Positions 1 to 7,768 of a stretch of 64,000 nt of DNA are shown piece after piece. The position numbers and the translations under genes were made by a program. The notes under the pieces were generated by a model. It had not been told where the DNA came from. It saw only the letters and a program-made list of their open reading frames with translations, and made no database searches. The DNA is from a bacterium (GTDB lineage Bacteria > Babelota > Babeliae > Babelales > Babelaceae), in assembly GCA_023428375.1 (NCBI GenBank), contig JAEYYR010000002.1, positions 372,001-436,000 of the forward strand. The letters run 5' to 3'. The number at the start of each line of letters is the position of its first letter. Position 1 is the stretch's first letter.

Positions 1-15
1 TTATTTTATTCATGC

Positions 16-354
16 TTAACCATTCTTTTTCTTGTTATTTGGTTCAAATAATTCTTCTGCCTGTTCCATAGCAATTCTATGTTGATTTTGATTTGCCATG
101 TTCATTCTTTGTACATGCGAAAATAATAAATTTGAGTTTATGCCCATACATGCTGCTCGGTAGAGAGATTGTACATTCTGAGGCAATTGATTAATTTTTT
201 CTTCTTTTAATTGATGTAATGTTTGCGTTGTTGGATTTTCGCTTCCAAGATGACGAATTTGGCACTCAAGACGCATGATTTCATCTTTTTCTGGTTGCCA
301 AGGATCCATTGCATCAAGCGTATTTGATAATAACATGATAAGTAATAATAACAT
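16..354 (-). CDS. Secreted small protein of unknown function
   Basis: 112 aa. The first ~15 residues (MLLLLIMLLSNTLDA) form a hydrophobic signal peptide, so the mature protein of about 95 residues is probably exported. The rest is polar, rich in Gln, Glu and Asn, and ends in a basic KKKNG tail. AGGGA lies about 5 bases before the ATG, which supports the start. It stands downstream of argS, separated from it by a terminator. I recognise no family. It belongs to the large set of short exported orphans scattered between housekeeping genes in this window. Confidence 0.6.
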   Translation of the reverse strand: MLLLLIMLLSNTLDAMDPWQPEKDEIMRLECQIRHLGSENPTTQTLHQLKEEKINQLPQNVQSLYRAACMGINSNLLFSHVQRMNMANQNQHRIAMEQAEELFEPNNKKKNG

Positions 355-397
355 GTGTCCCTACTATGTTATGGTTAAAATAAATTAATTCATAAAA

Positions 398-426
398 AAG
401 GGTGTAAGATCATTTCTTACACCCTT
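398..426 (-). terminator. Rho-independent terminator of argS
   Basis: A 12-bp perfect stem (398-409 with 415-426) with a 5-base loop, followed on the minus strand by a T-run. It starts 5 bases past the argS stop. Confidence 0.85.
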
Positions 427-430
427 AAAA

Positions 431-2080
431 TTACATTTTTTCTGGTTGCGTAACACCAAGAAGATTAAAACACGTTTCAAATGTTTTACGCAAGGTCATC
501 ACTAGAGCCAGGCGTCGACGACTTTGTTCTATGTTTGCTTGATCGACTACTTTATGTTTTGCATAAAAGCGATGAAACATGGTTGCAAGTTCAACCGTAT
601 AATAGGTCAATAAATGTGTTTGGTAACTGACTCGGATAGTTTCAAGCAATGTAGAGAGTGAAGCGATTTTCTTTAAAATCAACACTTCATCTTCATCAGG
701 ATTTGCGCAATCAACTAACGTTATTGCTTGCAGTTCTGCAATAGTGCTTGCTTTTTCTAACATACTGCTTGTGCGTACATAGCCGTATTGAATATAATAG
801 ACTGGATTTTCATCGGTGTGTTTGAGTGCAAGATCAACATCGAATTCTAAATGAGCGTCTGCTTTGCGATGCAAATAGAAGAATCGAGCAACATCGGCAC
901 CCACGGTTTCGATGACGTCAAATAAAGATACAATCTTGCCGGTACGTTTTGACATACGAACCACGGTACCAGTTTCTTTGATGGTGACCAGTTGGTATAA
1001 AATCACATGCAAATCATCTGCATTGTATCCAAGAGCAGCCATGATTCCCTTTAGTCTGGTTACATAGCTATGATGATCTTGACCAAGTACGAGAATAATT
1101 TTTTTTGCACCACGTTGAATCTTGTTTAAAAGATAGGCAATATCAGCAGCAACATAGGTATATTCTCCTGTGCTTTTGAGTACTACGCGATCCTTGTCAT
1201 CGCCAAAATGGGTTGATTTGAACCACAATGCGCCCTCAGATTCATACAAAAAGCCATTGGCTTTAAGAATATTTAATGCTTCTTTGATGGCGCCACTCAC
1301 ATGGAGAGTTTTTTCAGAAAACCAGGTATCAAATTCGATACCATACATTTGGCAGGTTTCTTGAATACGGCCTAAAAGATAATTTTTTGCATAATCTTCA
1401 AAAAAACTATCAGGAAAGGTTGCAACTTCAGGACCAAATTGTTGCACGCAGGCGCGAGCAAGTTCGATTAAGTATTCACCATGATAGGCGTCCTCAGGTA
1501 ATTCAACGGATTTACCAATTTGTTGTAAGCAACGAATTTTAAGCGAATTTCCAAGCTTGGTTATTTGGGAACCAGCGTCGTTTATATAATATTCTTTAGT
1601 AACTTCATGTCCCAAGTAACGACAAATATTGGCATATACGTCGCCAATTACACCGCTGCGTCCATGGCCAAAATGCAATGGGCCTGTAGGGTTTGCGCTT
1701 ACATATTCAACTGAATAAGAGAGAGGTTCTTGGGGTTTTGAAATAAATGCTGATAAGTCGTGTACAAATAATTCTTTAAAAAGATTTTCTTTGCCGCTTT
1801 GGGTTAAATAAATGTTTAAAAATCCAGGACCTGCAATCTCAATACGTTCGATAAGCGGATGTTTAATAGCATCGACTAATTCTTGAGCCGCCTGGCGCGG
1901 ATTCTTTTTTAAAATTTTTGCGGCATGCAGTGGTGCATTTGAAGAAAAATCGCCAAATTCTACCCGTTGAGGATCGCAGTTTAAAGCAAGTTCGATATGG
2001 GGGTGTTCAGCCGGATTTATCGACCAGGTTGCTGCGATAGTCTTATTAATATACTGTTTTATGTTTTCAATTGTATTCAT
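431..2080 (-). CDS. argS: Arginyl-tRNA synthetase
   Basis: 549 aa, close to the usual length for this class I synthetase, which charges tRNA-Arg with arginine using ATP. The N-terminal Arg-tRNA additional domain covers roughly residues 1-90. The HIGH signature appears as HFGHG within NPTGPLHFGHG, and the KMSKS loop as RMSKRTGK, a common ArgS variant. The C-terminal DALR anticodon-binding domain fills about the last 120 residues and ends in FNLLGVT, typical of the family. It is divergent from mnmA with 95 bases between the starts. The start MNTIENIKQYI fits the family N-terminus. Confidence 0.95.
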   Translation of the reverse strand: MNTIENIKQYINKTIAATWSINPAEHPHIELALNCDPQRVEFGDFSSNAPLHAAKILKKNPRQAAQELVDAIKHPLIERIEIAGPGFLNIYLTQSGKENLFKELFVHDLSAFISKPQEPLSYSVEYVSANPTGPLHFGHGRSGVIGDVYANICRYLGHEVTKEYYINDAGSQITKLGNSLKIRCLQQIGKSVELPEDAYHGEYLIELARACVQQFGPEVATFPDSFFEDYAKNYLLGRIQETCQMYGIEFDTWFSEKTLHVSGAIKEALNILKANGFLYESEGALWFKSTHFGDDKDRVVLKSTGEYTYVAADIAYLLNKIQRGAKKIILVLGQDHHSYVTRLKGIMAALGYNADDLHVILYQLVTIKETGTVVRMSKRTGKIVSLFDVIETVGADVARFFYLHRKADAHLEFDVDLALKHTDENPVYYIQYGYVRTSSMLEKASTIAELQAITLVDCANPDEDEVLILKKIASLSTLLETIRVSYQTHLLTYYTVELATMFHRFYAKHKVVDQANIEQSRRRLALVMTLRKTFETCFNLLGVTQPEKM

Positions 2081-2106
2081 ATGTATGCCTATACTAGAGA
2101 TATTTT

Positions 2107-2115
2107 ACTATACCA
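2107..2115 (-). promoter_or_regulatory. Extended -10 promoter of argS
   Basis: On the minus strand the sequence reads TGG-TATAGT, an extended -10 box, about 27 bases before the argS start codon. No good -35 is visible. Confidence 0.5.
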
Positions 2116-2138
2116 TAAGTTTTATATTTTTGCCCATG

Positions 2139-2147
2139 TGCTATACT
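2139..2147 (+). promoter_or_regulatory. Extended -10 promoter of mnmA
   Basis: TG-C-TATACT, an extended -10 box 28 bases before the mnmA ATG. No convincing -35 is seen. The same nonamer recurs before other genes in the window. Confidence 0.55.
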
Positions 2148-2175
2148 TACTATATATTTTCATCAAATTTATCTC

Positions 2176-3237
2176 ATGAACAACGCTATTTTAATCTCTG
2201 GTGGGGTTGATAGCTCAGTCGCATTGCGCCTGATGCAACAACAAGGACACCAATTAACTGCTTTTTATCTAAAAATATGGCTTGAAGACGAGCTTTCTTT
2301 CTTGGGCACTTGTCCCTGGGAAGAGGACCTTGCGTACGTTCGTGAAGTTTGTAAACAAGCGAATGTGCCATTAGAAGTTATTTCTCTTCAAGAAGATTAT
2401 TGGGATCAGGTTGTTTCATACACTATTGCAGAGATTAAAGCTGGACGTACCCCTAATCCAGATATTTTATGTAATCAACGGGTTAAGTTTGGGGCTTTCT
2501 TGCGCGTTGTTAACAACCAGTTCGATGGTGTTGCTACCGGGCATTATGCTCAAAAGGAAGAACGTGACGGTAAAGCATTTTTAGTGAGAGCGGTTGATGA
2601 TTTCAAAGATCAAACCTATTTTCTCTCCCATTTAAATCAAGACCAATTAAAGCGCGCTCTATTTCCTATCGGTCATTTGACCAAACCACAAGTTCGCCAA
2701 TTAGCGGCTGAGTTCAATTTGCCAAACATGGCACGTAAAGACAGCCAGGGTATTTGCTTTCTCGGTAAACTAAAATTTGCCGATTTTGTGCGACATCATT
2801 TGGGTGAACGTACGGGCAAACTGGTTGAATGGGAAACGGGTAAAATTGTAGGTGAGCATAAAGGCTTTTGGTTTTATACGCTTGGCCAACGTCAAGGCAT
2901 AGGCCTTGCAGGTGGACCGTGGTATGTGGTGTCAAAGAATGTTGATACCAATACGGTGTTTATTTCCCGCAATTATTTTAGTGAAGAAAAAGAACGTAAA
3001 TCGTTTAGTATCTCCTCAAGCAATTGGATTCCTGACAAAGAATCATTGCATCCATTATATGTAAAAGTGCGTCACGGACAGCACATGATTCCGGTCAAGC
3101 TTGAAGAGCTGACAACCGATCGTCATCGTGTTACGCTGACCGAGCAAGATCAAGCGCTTGCGCCAGGGCAATTTGCGGTATTTTATGATGATCGTTATTG
3201 TTTTGGTGGTGGTGTAATTGAAGGAATTCAGGAGTAG
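2176..3237 (+). CDS. mnmA: tRNA-specific 2-thiouridylase MnmA
   Basis: 353 aa, the usual length. It uses ATP and relayed sulfur to make 2-thiouridine at wobble position 34 of tRNAs for Lys, Glu and Gln. The PP-loop SGGVDSS stands at residues 8-14. The two catalytic cysteines are visible: C99 in ILCNQRVKF and C194 in GICFLGK. The C-terminal beta-barrel ends in GQFAVFYDD and GGGVIE, as in the family. The start has no clear Shine-Dalgarno sequence, but any later start would remove the PP-loop. pgsA begins 2 bases after the stop codon, so the two are cotranscribed. One likely substrate, tRNA-Gln(UUG), is encoded in this window. Confidence 0.96.
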   Translation: MNNAILISGGVDSSVALRLMQQQGHQLTAFYLKIWLEDELSFLGTCPWEEDLAYVREVCKQANVPLEVISLQEDYWDQVVSYTIAEIKAGRTPNPDILCNQRVKFGAFLRVVNNQFDGVATGHYAQKEERDGKAFLVRAVDDFKDQTYFLSHLNQDQLKRALFPIGHLTKPQVRQLAAEFNLPNMARKDSQGICFLGKLKFADFVRHHLGERTGKLVEWETGKIVGEHKGFWFYTLGQRQGIGLAGGPWYVVSKNVDTNTVFISRNYFSEEKERKSFSISSSNWIPDKESLHPLYVKVRHGQHMIPVKLEELTTDRHRVTLTEQDQALAPGQFAVFYDDRYCFGGGVIEGIQE

Positions 3238-3239
3238 AG

Positions 3240-3758
3240 ATGATACCCATGATGCTAACCATATCCCGTTTTTTTATGGCGCCTTTTATTATGTGTGCTG
3301 TTACTGCTCAGCAATGGTGGGTGGCGACGGCACTTTTTATAGGTGCTGCATGTACTGATGCGCTGGATGGCTTTTTGGCGCGGTTATGGAACCAGCAAAC
3401 AAAACTTGGGTCGTATCTTGATCCGATAGCGGACAAGTTTTTAATGATATGTTGTTATTATTCTATGGTAGAGGCACGTATTATACCTCTGTGGTTCCTG
3501 CTTGGTATTTGTATTAAAGAGTTTTTGTTACTATCCGCTGCAACTTGTTATGCCTATGTCCAATCGGTACATATGTCGCCATTATGGAGCGGTAAAGGAG
3601 CGATGCTGCTGCAAGTTTTATTTGTAGCCGGTGTATTTATGGCTTATTGCTTGAATAATGCTTTAGTGATTCCTGAATGGCTTATCTGTATGGTGTTTGT
3701 AGCGGCAATGATACCGTTAGTGCATTATGCGATGGCATTGTCATGGAGATATGTATGA
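3240..3758 (+). CDS. pgsA: CDP-alcohol phosphatidyltransferase (PgsA-like)
   Basis: 172 aa integral membrane enzyme. The CDP-alcohol phosphotransferase signature D-x2-DG-x2-AR-x8-G-x3-D-x3-D is complete (DALDGFLAR then GSYLDPIADK), so the metal site is intact. Several hydrophobic helices follow. The likely reaction is CDP-diacylglycerol plus glycerol-3-phosphate to phosphatidylglycerolphosphate. The family is broad, so the alcohol substrate is inferred and not proven. The start lies 2 bases after the mnmA stop with GGAG just before it. The 3' end overlaps the next start by 4 bases (ATGA). Confidence 0.82.
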   Translation: MIPMMLTISRFFMAPFIMCAVTAQQWWVATALFIGAACTDALDGFLARLWNQQTKLGSYLDPIADKFLMICCYYSMVEARIIPLWFLLGICIKEFLLLSAATCYAYVQSVHMSPLWSGKGAMLLQVLFVAGVFMAYCLNNALVIPEWLICMVFVAAMIPLVHYAMALSWRYV

Positions 3759-4144
3759 AAAAAATTAATGCTTTTTTATTGGTAACGTTCTTGTTGCATG
3801 CAGAAGGTGGCAAAGAAACATTCTTTGAGCAACCCAAGCGTATGCGAACCAAGGAACGTACTTCGCAAAAGCGTCAAAAGTGTGCAGAAGAAATTGCTGA
3901 ACATTTAAGGCTTTTAGCTACTAATACCACGTTAAACGGACAATTAACTGAATTGTCTTTAGAGCTTATTGCTGACGAGTTGGAGGGTGGAAAGGAATGT
4001 GCTTTTCAACGTGCGCCGTCTGCTGAGCTTGATACGCTGTATGATCGATTGACTGAACGTAATAAAGAATTGCGAGAAGATAATCGTAAAAAGAAAGATG
4101 ATGTTTGTTTGTTGAAGAAAATGAATCAACGCGAAAAAAGATAA
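3755..4144 (+). CDS. Secreted coiled-coil small protein of unknown function
   Basis: 129 aa from the ATG that overlaps the pgsA stop (ATGA), with GGAG just upstream. A longer frame opening at 3677 lies inside pgsA and is less likely. Residues 1-17 (MKKINAFLLVTFLLHAE) look like a signal peptide. The remainder is strongly charged and helical, with Lys/Arg/Glu-rich stretches and a KR-rich C-terminus that suggest a coiled coil. No known family recognised. Translational coupling to pgsA and placement before ssb suggest it only rides in the operon. Confidence 0.6.
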   Translation: MKKINAFLLVTFLLHAEGGKETFFEQPKRMRTKERTSQKRQKCAEEIAEHLRLLATNTTLNGQLTELSLELIADELEGGKECAFQRAPSAELDTLYDRLTERNKELREDNRKKKDDVCLLKKMNQREKR

Positions 4145-4159
4145 CGAAAAGGATATATC

Positions 4160-4630
4160 GTGGCAAGTTATAATCGTATTATTATCGTCGGAAACTTAAC
4201 CAAGGATCCAGAACTTAAACAGATCGGTGGTGGTCAACAAGTATGTCGTATGAGCATTGCTTCAAACCGTCAGTTTAAAAACCGCCAAACGGGCGCTATG
4301 ACTCAAGAAGTTTGTTTTGTTGATGTTGATGTTTGGGGTCCTCAAGCAGAAAGCTGCAAGCAATATTTAGCTAAAGGTCGTCCTGCTCTTGTTGAAGGTC
4401 GCTTGAAGCTTGATAGCTGGAAAGATTCAGAAGGGCAAACCCGTAGCAAGCATTCTATTGTAGCAGAGCGCGTGGTTTTCTTAGGTTCTTCTCAAGCTGC
4501 TGAACTTGCAAATATGGATGGCTTGGGTGATGAAGCTTCATCGATGCCGGCACCAAAATCAAGAAATACTGAGGCTTCTTCTGCTCTTTTTAAAGATGAA
4601 GCGCCTTTTGAAGATGATTTACCTTTTTAA
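4160..4630 (+). CDS. ssb: Single-stranded DNA-binding protein
   Basis: 156 aa with a GTG start preceded by AAAGGA. The N-terminal OB fold (residues 1-110) begins ASYNRIIIVGNLTKDPEL and carries the usual VDVDVWG and AKGRPALVEGRLKLD segments. A low-complexity linker leads to the acidic tip DDLPF, the conserved protein-interaction tail that recruits replication and repair partners. It coats single-stranded DNA in replication, recombination (recA and dprA are in this window) and repair. Followed 39 bases later by ychF. Confidence 0.96.
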   Translation: MASYNRIIIVGNLTKDPELKQIGGGQQVCRMSIASNRQFKNRQTGAMTQEVCFVDVDVWGPQAESCKQYLAKGRPALVEGRLKLDSWKDSEGQTRSKHSIVAERVVFLGSSQAAELANMDGLGDEASSMPAPKSRNTEASSALFKDEAPFEDDLPF

Positions 4631-4669
4631 CAGCTCTTTAAGCGCGGTAGAACATCAAGGAGTTTTTTT

Positions 4670-5788
4670 ATGAGTATAGCTGCAGGGTTAGTGGGATTGC
4701 CGAATGTTGGAAAATCAACATTATTTAATGCTTTAACAAATTCTCAAGTGCCTGCTGAAAATTATCCATTTTGCACCATTGATCCACATAATGCTTGTAC
4801 ATTTGTGCCCGATGTTCGTATGGATAAGTTGCAAGCAATTTTCAAATCGAACAAACAAGTGCCAACAATGGTTCAGTTTGTTGATATTGCTGGCTTGGTA
4901 AAGGGGGCTGCTTCGGGAGAAGGTTTAGGGAATCAATTCTTAAATCATATCCGTGAAGTTGACTTGATTTTACATGTGGTTCGTTGTTTTTCTGATGCAG
5001 ATATTGTGTACACGGGTTCTAAAGAGACCATTAATCCTTTGGAAGATTTCGACACAATCTTAACCGAATTGATGCTTAAAGATTTAGATTCAGTTACCAA
5101 ACGTCAGCTCAAAGTTGCTCAACTGCAAAAATCAAGCAAGAATAACGTTGCAGCGGCTAAGGAACTTGAAGTAGAATCTCATGTTTTAAAACAAATCGAA
5201 GCAGCACTTAATGCAAGTGATGTAGTTAAAGTACGTGAATTGGCAGCTCAGTTGCCAACAAAAACGATTGATTTGCTTTCTGCTAAAAATTTCTTAATTA
5301 TCGCTAATGTTTCAGAAAATGATATTGCAGATGATGCATATGTAAACAATCCACATTTTCAAACACTGGTTAAGCATTTTGGCGCTGAGAAAATTATTCC
5401 AGTCTGTGCAAAGCTTGAGTATGAATTGTCACTACTTGCTCCTGAAGAGGCTGCAGGTATGGCGGAAATGATGGGTTTGAAGCGACGTGGATTACCAATG
5501 ATCATTGAGCGCACCTATCAAGCTCTTGGCCTAATCACATTCTTTACCTGTGGACCGCAAGAAATTCATGCCTGGTCAATCCGTAAAGGTACAACCGTAC
5601 GTAAAGCCGGTGGAGAGATCCATTCAGATATTGAACGGGGTTTTATCTGTGCTGAGGTATATAATACTGAAGATTTGATCAGATTAGGCTCTGAGGTTAA
5701 GGTAAAAGAAGCAGGTAAGATGAGAATTGAAGGTGCGGATTATATTGTCAAAGATGGTGATATAATACATGTACGTTTCAATGTTTAA
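4670..5788 (+). CDS. ychF: Ribosome-binding ATPase YchF (Obg family)
   Basis: 372 aa, close to the family length of about 363. G1 is GLPNVGKSTLFNAL near the N-terminus and G3 is DIAGLVKGA. The G4 motif is NVSE, not NKxD, the YchF hallmark that favours ATP over GTP. A helical insert follows, then the C-terminal TGS domain that ends in GDIIHVRFNV. It binds ribosomes and acts in translation and stress responses. The start is preceded by AAGGAG at good spacing. Same direction as ssb and the MerR-type gene, with which it may form an operon. Confidence 0.95.
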   Translation: MSIAAGLVGLPNVGKSTLFNALTNSQVPAENYPFCTIDPHNACTFVPDVRMDKLQAIFKSNKQVPTMVQFVDIAGLVKGAASGEGLGNQFLNHIREVDLILHVVRCFSDADIVYTGSKETINPLEDFDTILTELMLKDLDSVTKRQLKVAQLQKSSKNNVAAAKELEVESHVLKQIEAALNASDVVKVRELAAQLPTKTIDLLSAKNFLIIANVSENDIADDAYVNNPHFQTLVKHFGAEKIIPVCAKLEYELSLLAPEEAAGMAEMMGLKRRGLPMIIERTYQALGLITFFTCGPQEIHAWSIRKGTTVRKAGGEIHSDIERGFICAEVYNTEDLIRLGSEVKVKEAGKMRIEGADYIVKDGDIIHVRFNV

Positions 5789-5804
5789 TAATAGAGATTG
5801 CTAA

Positions 5805-5827
5805 ATATCGTGCTATACTAGCGATAT
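5805..5827 (+). promoter_or_regulatory. Promoter of the MerR/HspR-like gene with overlapping inverted repeat
   Basis: An extended -10 box TG-C-TATACT (5811-5819) lies between the arms of an inverted repeat ATATCG (5805-5810) and CGATAT (5822-5827). A repressor bound here would block the promoter, so autoregulation is plausible. It does not match the HAIR consensus. Confidence 0.5.
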
Positions 5828-5840
5828 AGTGGTGAAAGCC

Positions 5841-6239
5841 ATGGGTATGAAAAGAAAAAAAGGTTATTATTCGATTTCTGCGGTCGCCCAGATGTTCTCT
5901 GTGCACCAACAGACTATTCGCCTTTACGAAAAAGAAGGGCTTATTTCTCCTAAGCGGTCTGAAGGCAATACGCGTTTATTTTCGGAAGAAGATGTCCAGC
6001 GCTTGGAAGAGGTTATTTATTTGACCCACAAGCTTGGAATTAACCTAGCTGGCGTTGAAATGATTCTGAAGTTGCAAAAGCAAATAAAAAAATTGCAAAC
6101 TCAGGTTAATGATATGTTCAAGCAAGCGCAGGAAGAGTTGCAGAAAGAGGCTGAAGAGGCCCAAGCTGCAATTAAGGATGCGGCGCAAGGTCTACATTCG
6201 ATGCAAGGTCGCATGAAGCGGCTTAAAGGAGAGGAGTAA
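5841..6239 (+). CDS. MerR-family regulator, HspR-like
   Basis: 132 aa from ATG 5841, which has GGTG upstream; GTG 5829 and ATG 5847 are alternatives. The N-terminal winged-helix MerR domain starts YYSISAVAQMFSVHQQTIRLYEKEGL and continues with a TRLFSEEDVQRLE wing. GINLAGVEMIL is the segment that marks HspR, the repressor of dnaK-type heat-shock operons, rather than metal- or drug-sensing MerR proteins. A C-terminal coiled coil is rich in Gln, Glu and Ala; I see no conserved Cys for metal sensing. A HAIR-like site lies before dnaK in the same window, which fits an HspR role. The specificity is inferred. Confidence 0.8.
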   Translation: MGMKRKKGYYSISAVAQMFSVHQQTIRLYEKEGLISPKRSEGNTRLFSEEDVQRLEEVIYLTHKLGINLAGVEMILKLQKQIKKLQTQVNDMFKQAQEELQKEAEEAQAAIKDAAQGLHSMQGRMKRLKGEE

Positions 6240-6282
6240 AAAAAGAGTAGTGCATGTGGTTTTAAGCTGTTGAAGGAGCTGT

Positions 6283-6720
6283 ATGAATAACGAAAATAAT
6301 TTTGTTGTATCGATAGAGCTATTGCTATTAGTGCGATGGTTACTGGAACAAGAGCGTGATTCGCTTAAAAAACTGGTTGTTAAGTCATTACAGCATGGTC
6401 TTCTGCATGAATTACAGGCACCACGCGAAAAACTTGATTATGACGAACTCCAGCAGTCGATTATTGATTTCTTTAATTATTTAGAAGATTCGGTAGGCAC
6501 ATTAATGCCGCAATACGATGTTGATCAGGTAATTCAACGAGCAATGATACCCGCTATTGATCACATTGATAAACAGCATTGTAATCAAGAAGTGGTGGAT
6601 GCTAGCATTGCTAAAGCATCAAGTAATATTACGGGATTGCCGCAGCATGAGTTGAAAAGTATTCTTTGTAAAGAGCTTCTTAAACAATGGAAGCCGCAAA
6701 AGAAATCGCCCCAACATTAA
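6283..6720 (+). CDS. Conserved-looking cytoplasmic protein of unknown function
   Basis: 145 aa, start preceded by AAGGAGC. No signal peptide and no transmembrane segment beyond a short hydrophobic stretch (IELLLLVRWLL). It is mostly helical and acidic in the middle (DYDELQQSIIDFFNYLED) with a basic C-terminus. Not recognised. It lies 43 bases after the HspR-like gene and ends at a strong terminator, so it may be the last gene of the ychF run. The lack of an export signal sets it apart from most orphans here. Confidence 0.6.
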   Translation: MNNENNFVVSIELLLLVRWLLEQERDSLKKLVVKSLQHGLLHELQAPREKLDYDELQQSIIDFFNYLEDSVGTLMPQYDVDQVIQRAMIPAIDHIDKQHCNQEVVDASIAKASSNITGLPQHELKSILCKELLKQWKPQKKSPQH

Positions 6721-6737
6721 TTCTAACAAAATTCATT

Positions 6738-6765
6738 AAAGGATGGCTTATGCCATCCTTTTTTA
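6738..6765 (+). terminator. Rho-independent terminator
   Basis: A perfect 10-bp stem AAAGGATGGC / GCCATCCTTT with a 4-base loop and T-run, 17 bases after the preceding stop codon. Confidence 0.88.
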
Positions 6766-6777
6766 TTTATTAATTTT

Positions 6778-6786
6778 TGCTATAAT
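6778..6786 (+). promoter_or_regulatory. Extended -10 promoter
   Basis: TG-C-TATAAT, a consensus -10 with the TGn extension, 29 bases before the ATG of the next small gene. Confidence 0.6.
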
Positions 6787-6815
6787 TCTTGCAATTTTAT
6801 TGATGGAGCTTTGTT

Positions 6816-7043
6816 ATGAAAATTAGGTTAGTGGTTTTAATGGGAATGTTGTCAATCTGTTGTTCAGAAAAACAACAGCAGACTTTGGCCATTTTGTATA
6901 AAGAAAATCTCATGACGTGGTATTCCAAGATTGATACTAAAAAGAGAAATCAATTAGCCCATTTACTGCTTGTATATGATTTGAAAAAGATGCAACAGGC
7001 TTATCATATTACTTATAAACATAAAGATAATCAGAATTACTGA
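6816..7043 (+). CDS. Small exported protein of unknown function
   Basis: 75 aa. MKIRLVVLMGMLSICCSEK looks like a signal peptide ending in two cysteines; a lipoprotein is possible, but the lipobox is poor. The mature part of about 58 residues is basic and helical. It has its own consensus extended -10 promoter and GGAG before the ATG, so it is very likely a real, independently transcribed gene. No family recognised. Confidence 0.6.
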   Translation: MKIRLVVLMGMLSICCSEKQQQTLAILYKENLMTWYSKIDTKKRNQLAHLLLVYDLKKMQQAYHITYKHKDNQNY

Positions 7044-7157
7044 TTTGAAATTCAATTTCTTTAATAAGGTTAAGCTTTTTAAAGCACCCTCAATCAATTC
7101 ATTGCAAACTGTAAATATAAATTGATACAGTAAAAATGATTAAAAAAAGGGGGTACT

Positions 7158-7277
7158 ATGAAAAGAGGATTATTTGTTTTATTGTTTTTCTGTATTGTGC
7201 TTGATTGGTATATAAAAACTAACATCGCACCAAAATCACAGCATTCTGCAGTTTGTTTAAAAAAAGCACAAAAATAA
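7158..7277 (+). CDS. Small membrane or secreted protein, 39 aa
   Basis: A short frame starting MKRGLFVLLFFCIVLDWYIK. It has a strong Shine-Dalgarno (AAAGGGGG) 5 bases before the ATG and a terminator directly after its TAA. The first ~18 residues form one hydrophobic segment; the remaining tail is basic. The ribosome site and the terminator argue that it is real despite its size. Possibly a one-helix membrane peptide. Function unknown. Confidence 0.5.
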   Translation: MKRGLFVLLFFCIVLDWYIKTNIAPKSQHSAVCLKKAQK

Positions 7278-7300
7278 AAGGATGGCTTACCCATCCTTTT
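7276..7300. terminator. Bidirectional terminator
   Basis: A perfect 10-bp stem AAAAGGATGG / CCATCCTTTT with a 5-base loop. It lies between the ends of the convergent small gene at 7158 and the gene at 7306, and serves both strands. The core GGATGG is shared with the terminator at 6738. Confidence 0.8.
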
Positions 7301-7305
7301 ATTCT

Positions 7306-7761
7306 CTATGAATTATGATTTTTAATTGCGCGTTTTTTCTTTAATTCTTCTAAATGCTTATAGCGTTCTTGTTTGAGTTCTCGTTGCAGCGATTTTTCAG
7401 AGACGTTATTTTCAAACGTCTTTTCACTTTGCAAGCTTACATCTGGGTTATAACGTTCTGAAAGATCATTAATACCATATTTTTGAATCATAGCTTCTGC
7501 GTGTATTTTGGCAATACAACTATCTTCATTTAAAGATGCATTACGCGCTTCAAGTTTTTTATATAAATTTACTCGTTTTAACCATAATTTTCTTGTTTTT
7601 TCATTTTCTACCGTTGTATTAATGGTAGTACGATCTTCTGCTGTAATGGGCGCCACAAAATGGCGCTCTGAAGAAATAGCATTTTTTTCTGATTGTTCTT
7701 GACCTAATTCTTGGCCATTTGCAGGAATAGACGAAGCAATCAAAAGAAAAATCAAGATCAT
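7306..7761 (-). CDS. Secreted charged protein of unknown function
   Basis: 151 aa. MILIFLLIASSIPANGQ is a clear signal peptide with a small-residue cleavage region. The mature protein is very hydrophilic, with many Glu, Lys, Arg and Asn residues, and is predicted helical toward the C-terminus (SLQRELKQERYKHLEELKKKRA). It starts 7 bases after the stop of the cupin gene without its own clear Shine-Dalgarno, so translation may be coupled. No family recognised. Confidence 0.6.
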   Translation of the reverse strand: MILIFLLIASSIPANGQELGQEQSEKNAISSERHFVAPITAEDRTTINTTVENEKTRKLWLKRVNLYKKLEARNASLNEDSCIAKIHAEAMIQKYGINDLSERYNPDVSLQSEKTFENNVSEKSLQRELKQERYKHLEELKKKRAIKNHNS

Positions 7762-7768
7762 GGTTATT

